Assembly (NCBI RefSeq): GCF_023701745.1
Contig: NZ_JAJOZB010000001.1
Span: forward strand, 868,001 to 932,000
DNA length: 64,000 bases
Direction: 5' to 3'
Origin: Streptomyces sp. RKAG293
GTDB taxonomy: Bacteria > Actinomycetota > Actinomycetes > Streptomycetales > Streptomycetaceae
A program made the translations under genes and the position numbers. Of this stretch, positions 1-12,637 are shown in pieces. Within the stretch, counting starts at the first letter, position 1, and each line of letters begins with the position of its first letter. The notes beneath the pieces were generated by a model. That model saw only the letters and a program-made list of their open reading frames with translations. It searched no databases and was not told the origin of the DNA.

Positions 1-1382
1 TCGGTCTGGCTCAGCCCGTCGACCATCAGGACGCTCTCGCGCACGCCGTCCGCACCCACGGAGGACTTGAGGACGCACTCCCAGAACCACATCGTGTCCG
101 CGCCGGTCAGCACCGCGGTCTCCACATCCGCGACACCCGTGTGGGCGTACCGCAGATACGGCAGCCGGTTCCCGTCCCGGGTGAGGAACGCCGGCCGGCG
201 CATCGAGTAGATCCTGTTGTTCTGGCGGGAGGCCGCCCGCATCCCGCGGGTCCAGGTGCGTTCCCTGACCACCAGCCAGGTCTGGGCCGCTGCCAGACAC
301 TCCATCAGCGAATCCCCGTGACCGCGGACGCAGAGCGCGACCGGCAGCGGGGTGCCCGGTCGCAGCGGGACCACGCCGAGGGGCAGGTCCGGCTTCCAGG
401 TGGGCCGGAACACGGCCTGGCGACCGGGATCGGAGCGGTCGACGCCGCAGTCCTCGAGAAACCCGGCGAGGGTCCGCACCGTCTGCGGGCACACGGCGTG
501 GCCGCGGTCCGCGATGCGCCACAGCAGGCAGACCATGGCGCGGAAGGTGCGCTGGCGGCCCAGCTCCGATTCCTGCGGGAGTTCGATGACCAGTTCGTCG
601 CTGTCCGTGCCCGGAAGGCCGCCGACCAGGCGCAGCCGGGCGGCCGGTCCTGGACGGCCCCCGTCCAGGTCCACGACGCAGAGGCCCTGGTCCGTGCCCG
701 GCCCGGAGGCGACGGGCAGCCCGCACGCGTGCAGCAGTGCCACGAGCGGTTCCCGCTCCGTCGCCGGGACGAGGATGCGGACACCGTCCCTGAACGCGCT
801 CGGCAGCGGCATCACGTAGTCGTCGGCGAAGGGCGAGGCGTCGTGGAAGACGGTCGGCGCCCGCAGGGCCTGCGACTCGACCAGGCCGTCGAGCCGGGGC
901 GGCCCGTCCGTGAGGCGCAGCGGAGGGCCGTCGGAGAGCGTCTGCGCGTGAGCGGAGCGGACCCAGGCGAACAGGTCGGCGTTGACCAGGGTGTCCTCCC
1001 TGGTGCGGCAGGACGGCACGGTGAGCCGCACGCCCGCCGCCTCGGGGGTGGCCTGGAGCGACCAGTCGCGGGCGAACCCACCGACCGGGTCGACCGCGCC
1101 CAGCACGAACCTGCAGCCGCCGTCGATGCCGCCCTCGACGCGGAGCAGGGAGCGCAGGCTCTTGCCCGCCACCTCGCCCACGTTGACCTTGCCGCCCGCG
1201 GCGGCCCAGGTGGAGGTGGCGTCCTCGACGTCGATCTGCGTCAGTGTGTGGAGTGCCGCCAGGGTGAGCAGATCGGCCCGGTCGACAGCGGGCCAGTCGG
1301 ACGGCGGTTCCAGCCAGTTGCCCGTCGGTGCGAGGTCGGACTCGATGAGTCGCTTGGTGGCACGCGCGGCGAAGATGCCCAT
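1..1382 (-). CDS. Unknown protein, C-terminal part beyond the left edge
   Basis: The reverse frame is open from the ATG at 1382 (a GTG lies two codons upstream) to the window edge, giving at least 460 residues without a stop. Codons end almost uniformly in G or C, as in neighbouring real genes, so I take this and not the long forward frame as coding. The protein starts MGIFAARATKRLIESDLAP and is soluble, with no signal peptide or membrane segment. I recognise no family. Near its visible end it has a basic, aromatic stretch (RQNNRIYSMRRPAF) and a Trp-rich segment (DTMWFWECVLK). It is divergent from lpdA. No function can be assigned. Confidence 0.75.
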   Translation of the reverse strand, partial: MGIFAARATKRLIESDLAPTGNWLEPPSDWPAVDRADLLTLAALHTLTQIDVEDATSTWAAAGGKVNVGEVAGKSLRSLLRVEGGIDGGCRFVLGAVDPVGGFARDWSLQATPEAAGVRLTVPSCRTREDTLVNADLFAWVRSAHAQTLSDGPPLRLTDGPPRLDGLVESQALRAPTVFHDASPFADDYVMPLPSAFRDGVRILVPATEREPLVALLHACGLPVASGPGTDQGLCVVDLDGGRPGPAARLRLVGGLPGTDSDELVIELPQESELGRQRTFRAMVCLLWRIADRGHAVCPQTVRTLAGFLEDCGVDRSDPGRQAVFRPTWKPDLPLGVVPLRPGTPLPVALCVRGHGDSLMECLAAAQTWLVVRERTWTRGMRAASRQNNRIYSMRRPAFLTRDGNRLPYLRYAHTGVADVETAVLTGADTMWFWECVLKSSVGADGVRESVLMVDGLSQT

Positions 1383-1718
1383 GTCCACTCGCCTACCGGT
1401 CCTGTGACGGCGGCGGCCGGCCGTGCGAGTAGGCCCCCCACTGCATGTTCTGCCCCCTCCCCAGCCCCCTGGCGCGAACCGCTGTCAGCGAGGCCGGCTG
1501 GAGGGCTTGGGGCCAGCGTAGGGTTCAGCGCCGAATGATGTACCACCAATCGGTAAAACCGCGGCCAATACGGAGTTAGCGCCTGTCAGCGGGACATCGC
1601 AGCCCTCCCCCGGCCTCGGCCGGCGGGCGCGCGGGGGCCCGGGCGGACCCGTGTGAGAGACGGCACGCTTGCCCGGATGCCCGCTCGGACCGGGTCCCGG
1701 ATGTCTAGGGTGTGGATC
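1383..1718. other. Divergent intergenic region, no gene seen
   Basis: This region separates the leftward unknown gene from lpdA and must carry both promoters. I see no convincing -35/-10 pair. The segment around 1545-1580 (caatcggtaaaaccgcggcc) is the most A+T-rich part and the likeliest promoter area. No hairpin, repeat or small coding frame stands out. Confidence 0.4.
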
Positions 1719-3125
<1,407 letters not shown>

Positions 3126-3303
3126 TCGCGGTGGTCGCGGGGGCCGGGGGTCCCCGCGGGTCCCCTGGTCGCGGGGGTCCGGTGAGTGTGCTGCCGGACC
3201 CTTCGCGGCGCTCGCCGCCGGACCGCCGTCAGGTGCGGCCGAACGGCGTTGCGCGGCTCCACTCCGCGCGCTCGGCCGCCGGGTGACGCACCATGAGACC
3301 GTG

Positions 3304-3693
3304 ATGACGGTACTGCTCATGGAGCACGACAGCGACACGTCCAGCGACATGCGCTCGGCGATCCACGCCAACCGGCACTTCCGCGTCATCGCGCACGGGA
3401 CGGACGACGCCACCGTGCTGGCGCTGGCGCGGACCCTGCTGACGGATGTCGTGATCATCGACGCCCGGCTCGACGGCATCGACCCGCTCGCCCTGTGCCA
3501 GGAGCTCCGCACCCTGAGTCCGCCACCGGCGGTCGTGATCGTCGCCGCCCACCTCACCGGCGCGGAACCCGCCCACCACCTGGCCGTGAAGGGTTCCGTC
3601 CACCTGCTGCGCGGCTCGGAGCCGTCCGACGTCGTGAACGCCCTGCGGGCGATCGGCGTCCGCCGGAGCAACTGCGACCCCGACGCTCTGTAG
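3304..3693 (+). CDS. Receiver-only response regulator-like protein
   Basis: About 129 aa forming one CheY-like fold with no output domain. It opens MTVLLMEHD, like strand 1 and the acidic pocket of receivers, although the usual second Asp is changed. The phospho-acceptor Asp lies in DVVIIDARLDG after strand 3, and the conserved Lys is in AVKGSVHLL. Starts at GTG 3283, GTG 3301 or ATG 3304 are possible; I chose the ATG because it places strand 1 at the N-terminus, but the ribosome site is weak. It lies 192 bp upstream of a LuxR-type regulator on the same strand. No kinase is adjacent. Whether it is phosphorylated is unknown. Confidence 0.65.
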   Translation: MTVLLMEHDSDTSSDMRSAIHANRHFRVIAHGTDDATVLALARTLLTDVVIIDARLDGIDPLALCQELRTLSPPPAVVIVAAHLTGAEPAHHLAVKGSVHLLRGSEPSDVVNALRAIGVRRSNCDPDAL

Positions 3694-3711
3694 GGCGGCC
3701 TCCCGTCGGCC

Positions 3712-3731
3712 CGGAGCAGGGAAAACCCTCG
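3712..3731 (+). promoter_or_regulatory. Copy 1 of AGCAGGGAAAACCCTCGT motif
   Basis: An 18-base motif, an AGGG/CCCT inverted repeat around AAAA, identical to one at 7870-7887. Here it sits about 155 bp upstream of the LAL regulator start. The role is inferred from repetition and position only. Confidence 0.4.
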
Positions 3732-3885
3732 TTCTTGCCTCGGCGCGTCCCCCCGCCGTCCGACTCCTTGACGCGCACCGGCAGCGGGCCGAGACTGGCG
3801 CCGCCGCGCAGGGGGCGACGCACCGACGGCCGGCAGGTCAGGGGTCCAGGGGCCGGGTTCGGGTTCGGGAGGAAGGCTGTGTGAC

Positions 3886-6609
3886 ATGACGCAACACGGT
3901 CCGGTGGGACTCGGGCCGGTCATGGCTCAGGTGGAGGCCGGGCTGGAAGTGGGGACTCCCGCCGTCTTGTGGGGCGTGCGGGGTTCGGGTCGTACGGTGT
4001 CGCTGGACGCCCTCTCGGACGCGGCCGCCGGGCGCGGTGCCAGGACCCTGCGACTGCGTCTGCGGGAGGACGACGCCCCCGTCCCGTACGGGGTACTCAC
4101 CGACCTGCTCCGCGCACTCGAGCCGCTGGGCCTCCCGCTCCCCATCGGGCCGCTCCGTCTGGCGGTCGACATGCTGCTGCGCCGCCGTGTCGTCCCGCGG
4201 CGCGGTATGGATCCGGTGGCGGTCCGCCTCGCGCTGGCGCACGTGCTGGCCCGGATGTCCGGGACGTTCCTCCTGATCGACGACGTCCAGTGGATGGATC
4301 ACGACAGCGCCCAGGCCCTGACCCATGCCCTGCACTCGCTGCCGCACGGCACCCTGCGGGTCGCCGTGACCCGGCGCTGCGCGACACCGCCGCAGGCTTC
4401 GGGGGTGTGCGGACCGGGAGCGGTCTTGTACGAGCTCGCGCCACTGGACGTCGACCAGGTGGCGCACCTTCTGGAACGTCACGCACTCCCCGCCCGCTGG
4501 GCAGCCCGGGTGCACGCGATGTCCGGCGGCAATCCCGGCCTGGCCCTCGCGGTCGCACGGGAACTGCGGGACGCGCCGCACGGTCCGGCACCGGTCGGTG
4601 CGGCCTCCGCGTCGCACGCGGCCACACCGTGGCTGGCCGCCCTGCCGGAGCCGGTCGCCGCCACCCTGCTGATGGCGGCGCTGGCCGTCGACCCGTCGTC
4701 CGCCATCCTGCGGCGTGCCGGGTGCGAGCGGGCGGACGCGCATCTGGCGCTCGCCGCCGCGGCAGGAATCGTGACCCATGGGCCGGACGGCTCCATCGTC
4801 TTTCGCGGCAGCGTGCTGCGTGACGCCGTGCTGTCACAGCAGCGGGACGGCCGGCGATGCGCCGCCCACAAGGCGCTGGCCCGGGCGGTCGAGGACCCGG
4901 TGGAGGCGATCTGGCACCGCGCTCTGGCCGCGGACGCCTTCGACGCCGGTCTGGCCACCGAGATCGAGGCCGCGGCGGCCGACGCCCGTCGCGCGGGCCA
5001 GCGGTCCTGGGCCGGGGAGCTGGAACTCCTCGCCGCTCAGCGGACCCCACCGTCCGACCGGGCCTACCGGCTGGCGCGGCTGGCCGCGGCAACGACCGAC
5101 GCCGCGGCCGCCGGGCGCAGCGACCTGGCCGGGAAGGTGGCCGCGGCGGTCCGGGTGAACCGGGGCAGCCCGGCCGAGTTGATCGCGGCGCTGCTGGCGG
5201 TCGTGGACTCCGCGGGTCAGGCCATGGAGGAGCTGGACCAGGTGCTGTCCCAGGCGGCCAGCACCGCCGACGGGCATCCGTCCCTGATGGCCGCGGTGGA
5301 AATGCGCGTCTCGGTGAAGGCGAACGTGTGCGAGGGCCGGCCGGACAAGGCGCGCGCCGCCGCCGCGCGCGCCGCGGAACTGGGACGCAGGGGCCGCGAT
5401 CCGGCGACCGAGGCCGTCGCGCTGACGATGCGGGCCCGGATGGAGCGCATCCTCGACGATCCCGCCGCCGAGCGCACCCTGAGTGACGCGCTCGCCCTGG
5501 ACGTCCCCGTCGATCTCGTGGGTGTGCGCTTCAGCCCGCAGTACCTGGCAGCCCGTCATGCGGTCTTCGACGACCGGCTGCCGGAGGCGAGAACGCAGCT
5601 GCTGGAGTTGCTCGGCGTCGCTGAACGGCAGGGCGACGCGGCGGATCTGGAGGAGGTGCTGCGCAGCCTGGCCGAGGTCGACGCCCGGTCCGGCTCCTGC
5701 GCGCAGGCCTTGCAGTGGAGCGACCGGGCGCGTGCGGTAGGCGTGGCTTCCGGGCTGTCCCCGGGCCCGGTCTGGTACACCGCCGCGCTCGCGGAGACCG
5801 CCGGGGGCAGCTTCACCCGGGCCGCCGAACTCGCGGTACGCGCGGCACGGACCTCGCACGAGGAACACGACATGATCTTCGCGTCCCGGAGCCTTCTCGC
5901 GCTCGGTACGGTTCAGCTGATCACCGGCAGTACCGCCGAGGCGACGCGCACCCTGGAGCGGGTGGCCGCCCTGGAGCGGCAACAGCAGGTGGCCGACCCG
6001 CGGATCCTGCGATGGCAGCCGGAACTGGTCGAGGCGCTGGCTGCCACCGGACGGCTCGACGAGGCGGACGAGCGCGCGGCCGAGGCCACCCGGATCACCG
6101 CCGCGTACCCGGACACCGGAGTGTTCGCGGCACTGCAACGGGCGAAGGCCCATTGCGCCGCCCGTCGCGGCGATTGCGACTCCGCGGCCGCGATGCTGCA
6201 CGAGGCCGCAGAACGGTTCGGGTGCCTGCGACTGCCGCTCGAAGAGGGGCGGGCCCGGGTGGCACTGGGCCTGCTCGAACGCGCCCGCCGCCGGCCGGCC
6301 GCGGCGCGCACCGCATGGAGGAACGCGACGGAGCTGTTCCAGCAGGCTCAGGCGCGGCCATGGACCGCGTTGACCGGGAGCCTGCTGGCCCGCCTGGAAG
6401 GGACCCGCGCCGTCCCGGGCGCGACTCCCCCGCCACTGACGGAGGCCGAGCACCGGCTCGTCCTCCTCGTCGTTCAGGGGCTGACCAACCATGACGCCGC
6501 GGCGACCCTCTTCGTCTCCGTCAAGACCGTCGAATCGACCCTCAGCCGTGTCTACCGCAAACTCGGCATCCGCTCCCGCACCCAGCTGGCCGCGGCCCTG
6601 CGCACCTGA
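3886..6609 (+). CDS. Large LuxR-family (LAL-type) transcriptional regulator
   Basis: A 907-aa cytoplasmic regulator with an N-terminal AAA/STAND-like ATPase domain, a long helical (TPR-like) middle of about residues 330-820 rich in Ala and Leu, and a C-terminal LuxR helix-turn-helix at about 845-905 (LTEAEHRLVLL...VSVKTVESTLSRVYRKLG). The Walker B segment is clear (FLLIDDVQWMD, 128-138). The P-loop at 30-37 reads GVRGSGRT, so the usual GK[ST] lysine is Arg; ATP binding may be weak or altered. Start ATG 3886 follows ggaggaagg at 3868-3876 with good spacing. LAL proteins commonly activate nearby secondary-metabolism or sugar genes; the target is not evident here. It converges on the I78/glutaminase pair. 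Confidence 0.88.
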   Translation: MTQHGPVGLGPVMAQVEAGLEVGTPAVLWGVRGSGRTVSLDALSDAAAGRGARTLRLRLREDDAPVPYGVLTDLLRALEPLGLPLPIGPLRLAVDMLLRRRVVPRRGMDPVAVRLALAHVLARMSGTFLLIDDVQWMDHDSAQALTHALHSLPHGTLRVAVTRRCATPPQASGVCGPGAVLYELAPLDVDQVAHLLERHALPARWAARVHAMSGGNPGLALAVARELRDAPHGPAPVGAASASHAATPWLAALPEPVAATLLMAALAVDPSSAILRRAGCERADAHLALAAAAGIVTHGPDGSIVFRGSVLRDAVLSQQRDGRRCAAHKALARAVEDPVEAIWHRALAADAFDAGLATEIEAAAADARRAGQRSWAGELELLAAQRTPPSDRAYRLARLAAATTDAAAAGRSDLAGKVAAAVRVNRGSPAELIAALLAVVDSAGQAMEELDQVLSQAASTADGHPSLMAAVEMRVSVKANVCEGRPDKARAAAARAAELGRRGRDPATEAVALTMRARMERILDDPAAERTLSDALALDVPVDLVGVRFSPQYLAARHAVFDDRLPEARTQLLELLGVAERQGDAADLEEVLRSLAEVDARSGSCAQALQWSDRARAVGVASGLSPGPVWYTAALAETAGGSFTRAAELAVRAARTSHEEHDMIFASRSLLALGTVQLITGSTAEATRTLERVAALERQQQVADPRILRWQPELVEALAATGRLDEADERAAEATRITAAYPDTGVFAALQRAKAHCAARRGDCDSAAAMLHEAAERFGCLRLPLEEGRARVALGLLERARRRPAAARTAWRNATELFQQAQARPWTALTGSLLARLEGTRAVPGATPPPLTEAEHRLVLLVVQGLTNHDAAATLFVSVKTVESTLSRVYRKLGIRSRTQLAAALRT

Positions 6610-6625
6610 CCAGCGCGGCACCCGC

Positions 6626-6677
6626 CCGTTCGGTCCAGGCGTTCGGCCCACGCGTTCAGCCCACCCGTTCAGCCCGC
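6626..6677. repeat. Four tandem 13-bp repeats
   Basis: Four head-to-tail copies with unit about gcgttcagcccac: 6626-6638, 6639-6651, 6652-6664 and 6665-6677, exactly in 13-bp register with a few substitutions. They fill the gap between two converging genes and include the stop codon of the I78-type gene (6669-6671). Possibly a slippage product. No terminator hairpin is visible here. Confidence 0.7.
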
Positions 6678-6908
6678 CCAGCAGCGTCGTACGACACCGT
6701 CCCGGACCTCGAAGTTGAGCCGGCCGGCCTGCCGCTCCATGGTGACGCTCGCTCCGGCGGGGAGGATCCTCACGACGTTCCAGCCACGGTCACGGGCCCG
6801 GAGCTCCGCCACCGCGGACGGCAGACCCGCGTACGCGTCGGGGACGTCCGCCGGTTCTGGCGGCGGGATCGTGCCGGAGTCCTCAGAAGACGGACCAGCC
6901 GGTGGCAT
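6669..6908 (-). CDS. Small I78-like peptidase inhibitor
   Basis: A 79-aa protein. Its C-terminal half (AVAELRARDRGWNVVRILPAG, then SVTMERQAGRLNFEVRDG) has the layout of I78-type inhibitors: a short helix, a strand ending in a G-S/D-x-VT turn, then the R-x-N strand. No signal peptide is seen, so it would act inside the cell. It starts at ATG 6908, within the last 26 nt of the glutaminase gene, with a strong internal ribosome site (AGGAGG, spacing 6), so translation is likely coupled. The family call rests on the pattern only. A secreted S1 protease gene lies about 1.1 kb away, divergent from the glutaminase. Confidence 0.6.
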   Translation of the reverse strand: MPPAGPSSEDSGTIPPPEPADVPDAYAGLPSAVAELRARDRGWNVVRILPAGASVTMERQAGRLNFEVRDGVVRRCWAG

Positions 6909-7797
6909 CGGCGACCTCCTCCAGAACGGCCAGGCCGGCGACGGAGTTGCCCGCCTCGTCCAGACCCGGTGACCACGCGCACAGCGTGCCGTGTCCCGGG
7001 AACACCGCCATGACGCCGCCGCCGATCCCGCTCTTGACGGGAGCCCCCACCTGGCAGGCCACATCCCCTGCGGCCTCGTACGTCCCGCAGGTCAGCACCA
7101 CGGCGTTGAGCCGGCGCACCTCGCGCTCCGACAGCAGAGCCCTGCCGGAGCCGAGCACGCCGCCCCGCGCCAGGAACAGACCCGCCTGCGCCAGATCGAC
7201 ACAGGACGCGGCGATGGCGCACTGGTCGATGTACCGGTCGAGCAGTTCGGTCACCTCGTGCTGCAGTCTGCCGTGCGAGGCCATCAACAGCACCGCGGCG
7301 GCATTGCGATGGCTGGCACCCCGTTCCGATGCGGCGAGCCGCCCGTCGATCCGGATCGCGGGGTTGCCGGATTCCGTACGGAGGAGTTCCAGCACGGCGG
7401 CGGCCGATCCCGTCCCTCGCGCCGCCATCAGCCGGTCGACCACAACGAGGGCTCCGGCATTGACGAACGGGTTGCGCGGCACCCCGTGATCCACGTCGAG
7501 TTGGACCAGCGCGTCGTAGCGCAGACTGGACGGCTGCCGGCGGACCCGCTTCCAGAGGCTCTCGCCCTCATGAGCGAGGACCAGGGCCAACGAGAACAGC
7601 TTGGAGAGACTCTGCACGGAGAACGGTTCCCGGCAGTCACCGGCACCGATCACCTCGCCGTCCACCGTGGCCAGCGCCACCCCCAGCCGGTCCAGCGGCA
7701 CCTCGCCCAGCAACGGAACGCTCTGTGCCTGCCGCCCCGTTCCGACCAGCCGGACAGCCCCGCCGTGCGCCTCGTCCACTATCCCTCGCAGATCCAT
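6883..7797 (-). CDS. glsA: Glutaminase
   Basis: Serine-dependent beta-lactamase-fold glutaminase of 304 aa, hydrolysing L-glutamine to glutamate and ammonia in the cytoplasm. The catalytic S-x-x-K lies in QSLSK (Ser63, Lys66) after a Phe-Ser-Val segment. The NPFVNAGAL motif, the SGNPAIRIDGRLAASE segment and the C-terminal SGIGGGVMAVFPG loop are typical. Length matches the bacterial family (about 305-310). Start ATG 7797 follows GGAGGGGGG; a longer reading to 7980 adds only low-complexity basic residues. The stop overlaps the downstream I78-like gene. It is divergent from a secreted protease, which would feed amino acids to the cell; that link is inference. Confidence 0.9.
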   Translation of the reverse strand: MDLRGIVDEAHGGAVRLVGTGRQAQSVPLLGEVPLDRLGVALATVDGEVIGAGDCREPFSVQSLSKLFSLALVLAHEGESLWKRVRRQPSSLRYDALVQLDVDHGVPRNPFVNAGALVVVDRLMAARGTGSAAAVLELLRTESGNPAIRIDGRLAASERGASHRNAAAVLLMASHGRLQHEVTELLDRYIDQCAIAASCVDLAQAGLFLARGGVLGSGRALLSEREVRRLNAVVLTCGTYEAAGDVACQVGAPVKSGIGGGVMAVFPGHGTLCAWSPGLDEAGNSVAGLAVLEEVADATGWSVF

Positions 7798-7869
7798 CTG
7801 CCCCCCTCCAGCGCATCGACCGCCACTGCGGCGACACCGCTCAGCCTGCCGATCCGCCTCGCCCCGCGC

Positions 7870-7887
7870 AGCAGGGAAAACCCTCGT
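7870..7887 (+). promoter_or_regulatory. Copy 2 of AGCAGGGAAAACCCTCGT motif
   Basis: Identical to 3714-3731. It lies in the 232-bp divergent region between glsA and the S1 protease, about 143 bp upstream of the protease start. A shortened inverted relative, ACGAGGGATTCCC, is at 7949-7961. A regulator site is plausible but unproven. Confidence 0.45.
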
Positions 7888-8029
7888 CACGCCGGCGGCC
7901 GACGCGCGGTCCGCCCGTCCCGCCGCCGACCGGCGGCCGTTCCTCAGAACGAGGGATTCCCCCGATAGGCCCGCTCCCACCGGGCGGCCAGCATGGCCGG
8001 ACCAACCCCCACGCGAGAGGCCAACCTCA

Positions 8030-9175
8030 GTGAAATTCCGTCAACGCACCCTGGGCGCCGGTACTTTGGCCGGCACCCTGCTGGCCGGATCCCTCGTCCT
8101 GATCGCCGCCCCCACCGTTTCGGCGTCACCCATCGGCGACCCGGCGCCGCAGCAGTCCGAGCAGGTCACCGCCGCGAAGCGGACGCTGGACGCGCTGCCC
8201 GCCGTACCCAACACCTCGTGGGGCATCGACACCTCGGCCGGGCAGGTCGTCCTCACCGTCAGCGACGCCGCGACCGGCCCACGCCTGCCGCGGCTGCTGG
8301 ACACGGCGGCCGCGCTCCGGAACCTCGTACGCGTGGAGCACACGTCCGGTCGCATGGTGCAGCAGAGCACCGCGACCGGGGACAAGCTCCAGGTGGTCGG
8401 CAATTCCGGCAGCTGGTGCTCCATGGGCTTCAACGTCACCAACGGCACCGACAACTTCGTCCTCACCGCCGGGCACTGCAAGGCGGCCAACGGCTGGCAG
8501 ACCCCGGACGGCCAGTTCATCGGCACCACGTCCAAGGTCGGCCCCAACGGCACCGACGCCAGCCTGGTGACCAACGCCCTCGCCCCGGATCCGGGCGCCT
8601 TCACCGGTGTCGGCACGGCCCGGGTCGGCGAGCAGGTCTGCAAGAAGGGAGCCACGTCGGGCGTCACCTGCGGCACGGTCAAGGCCGTCGACCAGACCGT
8701 CACGTACGACAACGGCGTCGTCGTCAACCACCTCATCCAGACCGGAAACATCACTCAGTCCGGGGACAGCGGCGGCGGCCTGTACGACGGTTCGGCCGCG
8801 CTGGGACTCGTCAGCGGCGGCAGCGACACCATCAGCAGCTTCTACCCCGTGTCCAACGCCCTCAGCGACCTCGGGGTCCGGCTCGTCGTCGCGGGCACCC
8901 CGGGACACACCGTCACCGTGACCAACCCCGGCAACCAGTCGAGCTGGGCCGGTTTCTGGATCTTCCCGGTCCCGGTCCAGGCGAAGGCGAGTGACGGACA
9001 TCCGCTCGCCTTCGCCGCGGCCGGTCTGCCCGCGGGTCTGACGATCGATGCCGCCACCGGCAGGATCACCGGCACTCCCATCACCGCCGGCACCTACCGC
9101 TCCACCGTCACCGCCACCGAGGCCAACGGACCCAGCGGCAGCGCCACGTTCACCTGGTCCGTCAGCGGCTGGTGA
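8030..9175 (+). CDS. Secreted trypsin-like (S1) serine protease with C-terminal Ig-like domain
   Basis: A 381-aa exoprotease precursor. Residues 1-32 are a signal peptide (basic start, hydrophobic core, ASA cleavage area). About 33-125 look like a short propeptide. The chymotrypsin-fold domain has His149 (TAGHC), Asp176 (GTDAS) and Ser247 (GDSGGG), with likely disulfides Cys130-Cys150 and Cys204-Cys214. After about residue 285 comes a putative Ig-like (He_PIG type) domain, marked by PLAFAAAGLPAGLTIDAATGRITGTP. Start GTG 8030 is preceded by gagagg with spacing 9. It is followed by a hairpin terminator. The motif at 7870-7887 may take part in its control. Confidence 0.88.
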   Translation: MKFRQRTLGAGTLAGTLLAGSLVLIAAPTVSASPIGDPAPQQSEQVTAAKRTLDALPAVPNTSWGIDTSAGQVVLTVSDAATGPRLPRLLDTAAALRNLVRVEHTSGRMVQQSTATGDKLQVVGNSGSWCSMGFNVTNGTDNFVLTAGHCKAANGWQTPDGQFIGTTSKVGPNGTDASLVTNALAPDPGAFTGVGTARVGEQVCKKGATSGVTCGTVKAVDQTVTYDNGVVVNHLIQTGNITQSGDSGGGLYDGSAALGLVSGGSDTISSFYPVSNALSDLGVRLVVAGTPGHTVTVTNPGNQSSWAGFWIFPVPVQAKASDGHPLAFAAAGLPAGLTIDAATGRITGTPITAGTYRSTVTATEANGPSGSATFTWSVSGW

Positions 9176-9200
9176 CCCCAGCGGCTCGGCCGGCAGTACA

Positions 9201-9238
9201 CCGTGGCGCCGTCACCCCACCCTGTGGCGGCGCCACGG
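9201..9238 (+). terminator. Hairpin after the S1 protease
   Basis: CCGTGGCGCCG (9201-9211) pairs perfectly with CGGCGCCACGG (9228-9238) across a 16-nt loop. No T run follows, as is usual in Streptomyces. Confidence 0.6.
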
Positions 9239-10202
9239 GTGTCCCCGAACGGGACCTGGCACCGAGCGGACGTACGCTCCAGGGCGCGGAGACGGGACCA
9301 GGCTTCGCGAACTCGCCGGCGCCTACCTGCGCAGCGCTCCGCATCGACGCCGAACCGCTTGCCTCGGGCGTCGCGCGGCGATGAGGATGGGGCCATGCCC
9401 ACTTTCGCCACCCCCGACGGGACAGAACTCGCCTATCACGTCGTCGGGGAGGGCGAACCGCTGCTCTGTCTGCCCGGTGGACCCATGCGCGCGTCCGCGT
9501 ACCTCGGCGATCTCGGCGGGCTGTCGAAGCTGCGCCGCCTGATCATGCTCGACCTGCGCGGCACCGGCGGCTCCGGTGTCCCCGTCGACCCGGCCTCGTA
9601 CCGCTGCGACCGGCAGGTCGGCGATGTCGAGGCCTTCCGCGACCATCTCGGTCTGGAACGCGTCGACGTTCTCGCGCACTCGGCAGCCGGCGACCTGGCG
9701 ATCCTCCATGCCGCCCAACACCCGCGGCGCATCCGCACCCTCACTCTGATCACCGCCCGGGCCCGCGCCCTCGGTGTCGACTTCACGGAAGAACACCGGC
9801 GGGAAGCCGCCGCCCTGCGCACCGCCGAGCCGTGGTTCGGGGCCGCGCACGACGCCTACGAACGGGTCTGGGCCGGTTCCGCCACCGACGCCGACCAGGA
9901 TGCCATCAGCCCGTTCTTCTACGGCCGCTGGGACAACGCCGCTCAGGCACACGCCGCAGCCGAGGTGGAGCAGAGCAATGACGAAGCCGCGGACCGTTAC
10001 GCGTCCTCCGGCGCGTTCGACCCTGCCGCGACCCGTGCCGCCATCGCCGCGTCGGACGCCGGAGTCCTGCTCCTCGCGGGCGAACGGGACAGCGGTCCGC
10101 TCCCCCGAGTCGCCGCAGACATCGCGGAGTTGTTCCCCCGGGCCGAAGTGGCCGTCCAGCCGGCCGCCGGCCACTTCCCGTGGCTCGACGACCCGCGGCA
10201 GT

Positions 10203-12481
<2,279 letters not shown>

Positions 12482-12551
12482 CCCCGGTGCGACGGCATGA
12501 TGCGACGGCCGCATGCGACCGACCGGCGCGACGGCCCGACGCGGCAGCCCG

Positions 12552-12587
12552 CCCCGTAGGAGACGACGGAAAGTCCCTCCTACGGGG
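12552..12587 (+). terminator. Hairpin between choA and the CMD-like gene
   Basis: CCCCGTAGGAG (12552-12562) pairs perfectly with CTCCTACGGGG (12577-12587). It lies between converging genes and can serve both. Confidence 0.6.
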
Positions 12588-12637
12588 TATGCGCGAATCC
12601 GGGGCCGGCCGGTCGCACCGGGCGGCCCCGGAACACC

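Noticed and set aside
141..1538. Long forward open frame of 465 codons
   Set aside because: Antisense to a reverse frame with much better codon usage; the product is a low-complexity Arg/Gly/Pro-rich sequence with no domain.
3126..3303. G-rich repeats (gcgggggccgggggtcccc) after lpdA as an element
   Set aside because: Could form a weak hairpin, but the pairing is ambiguous and low-complexity.
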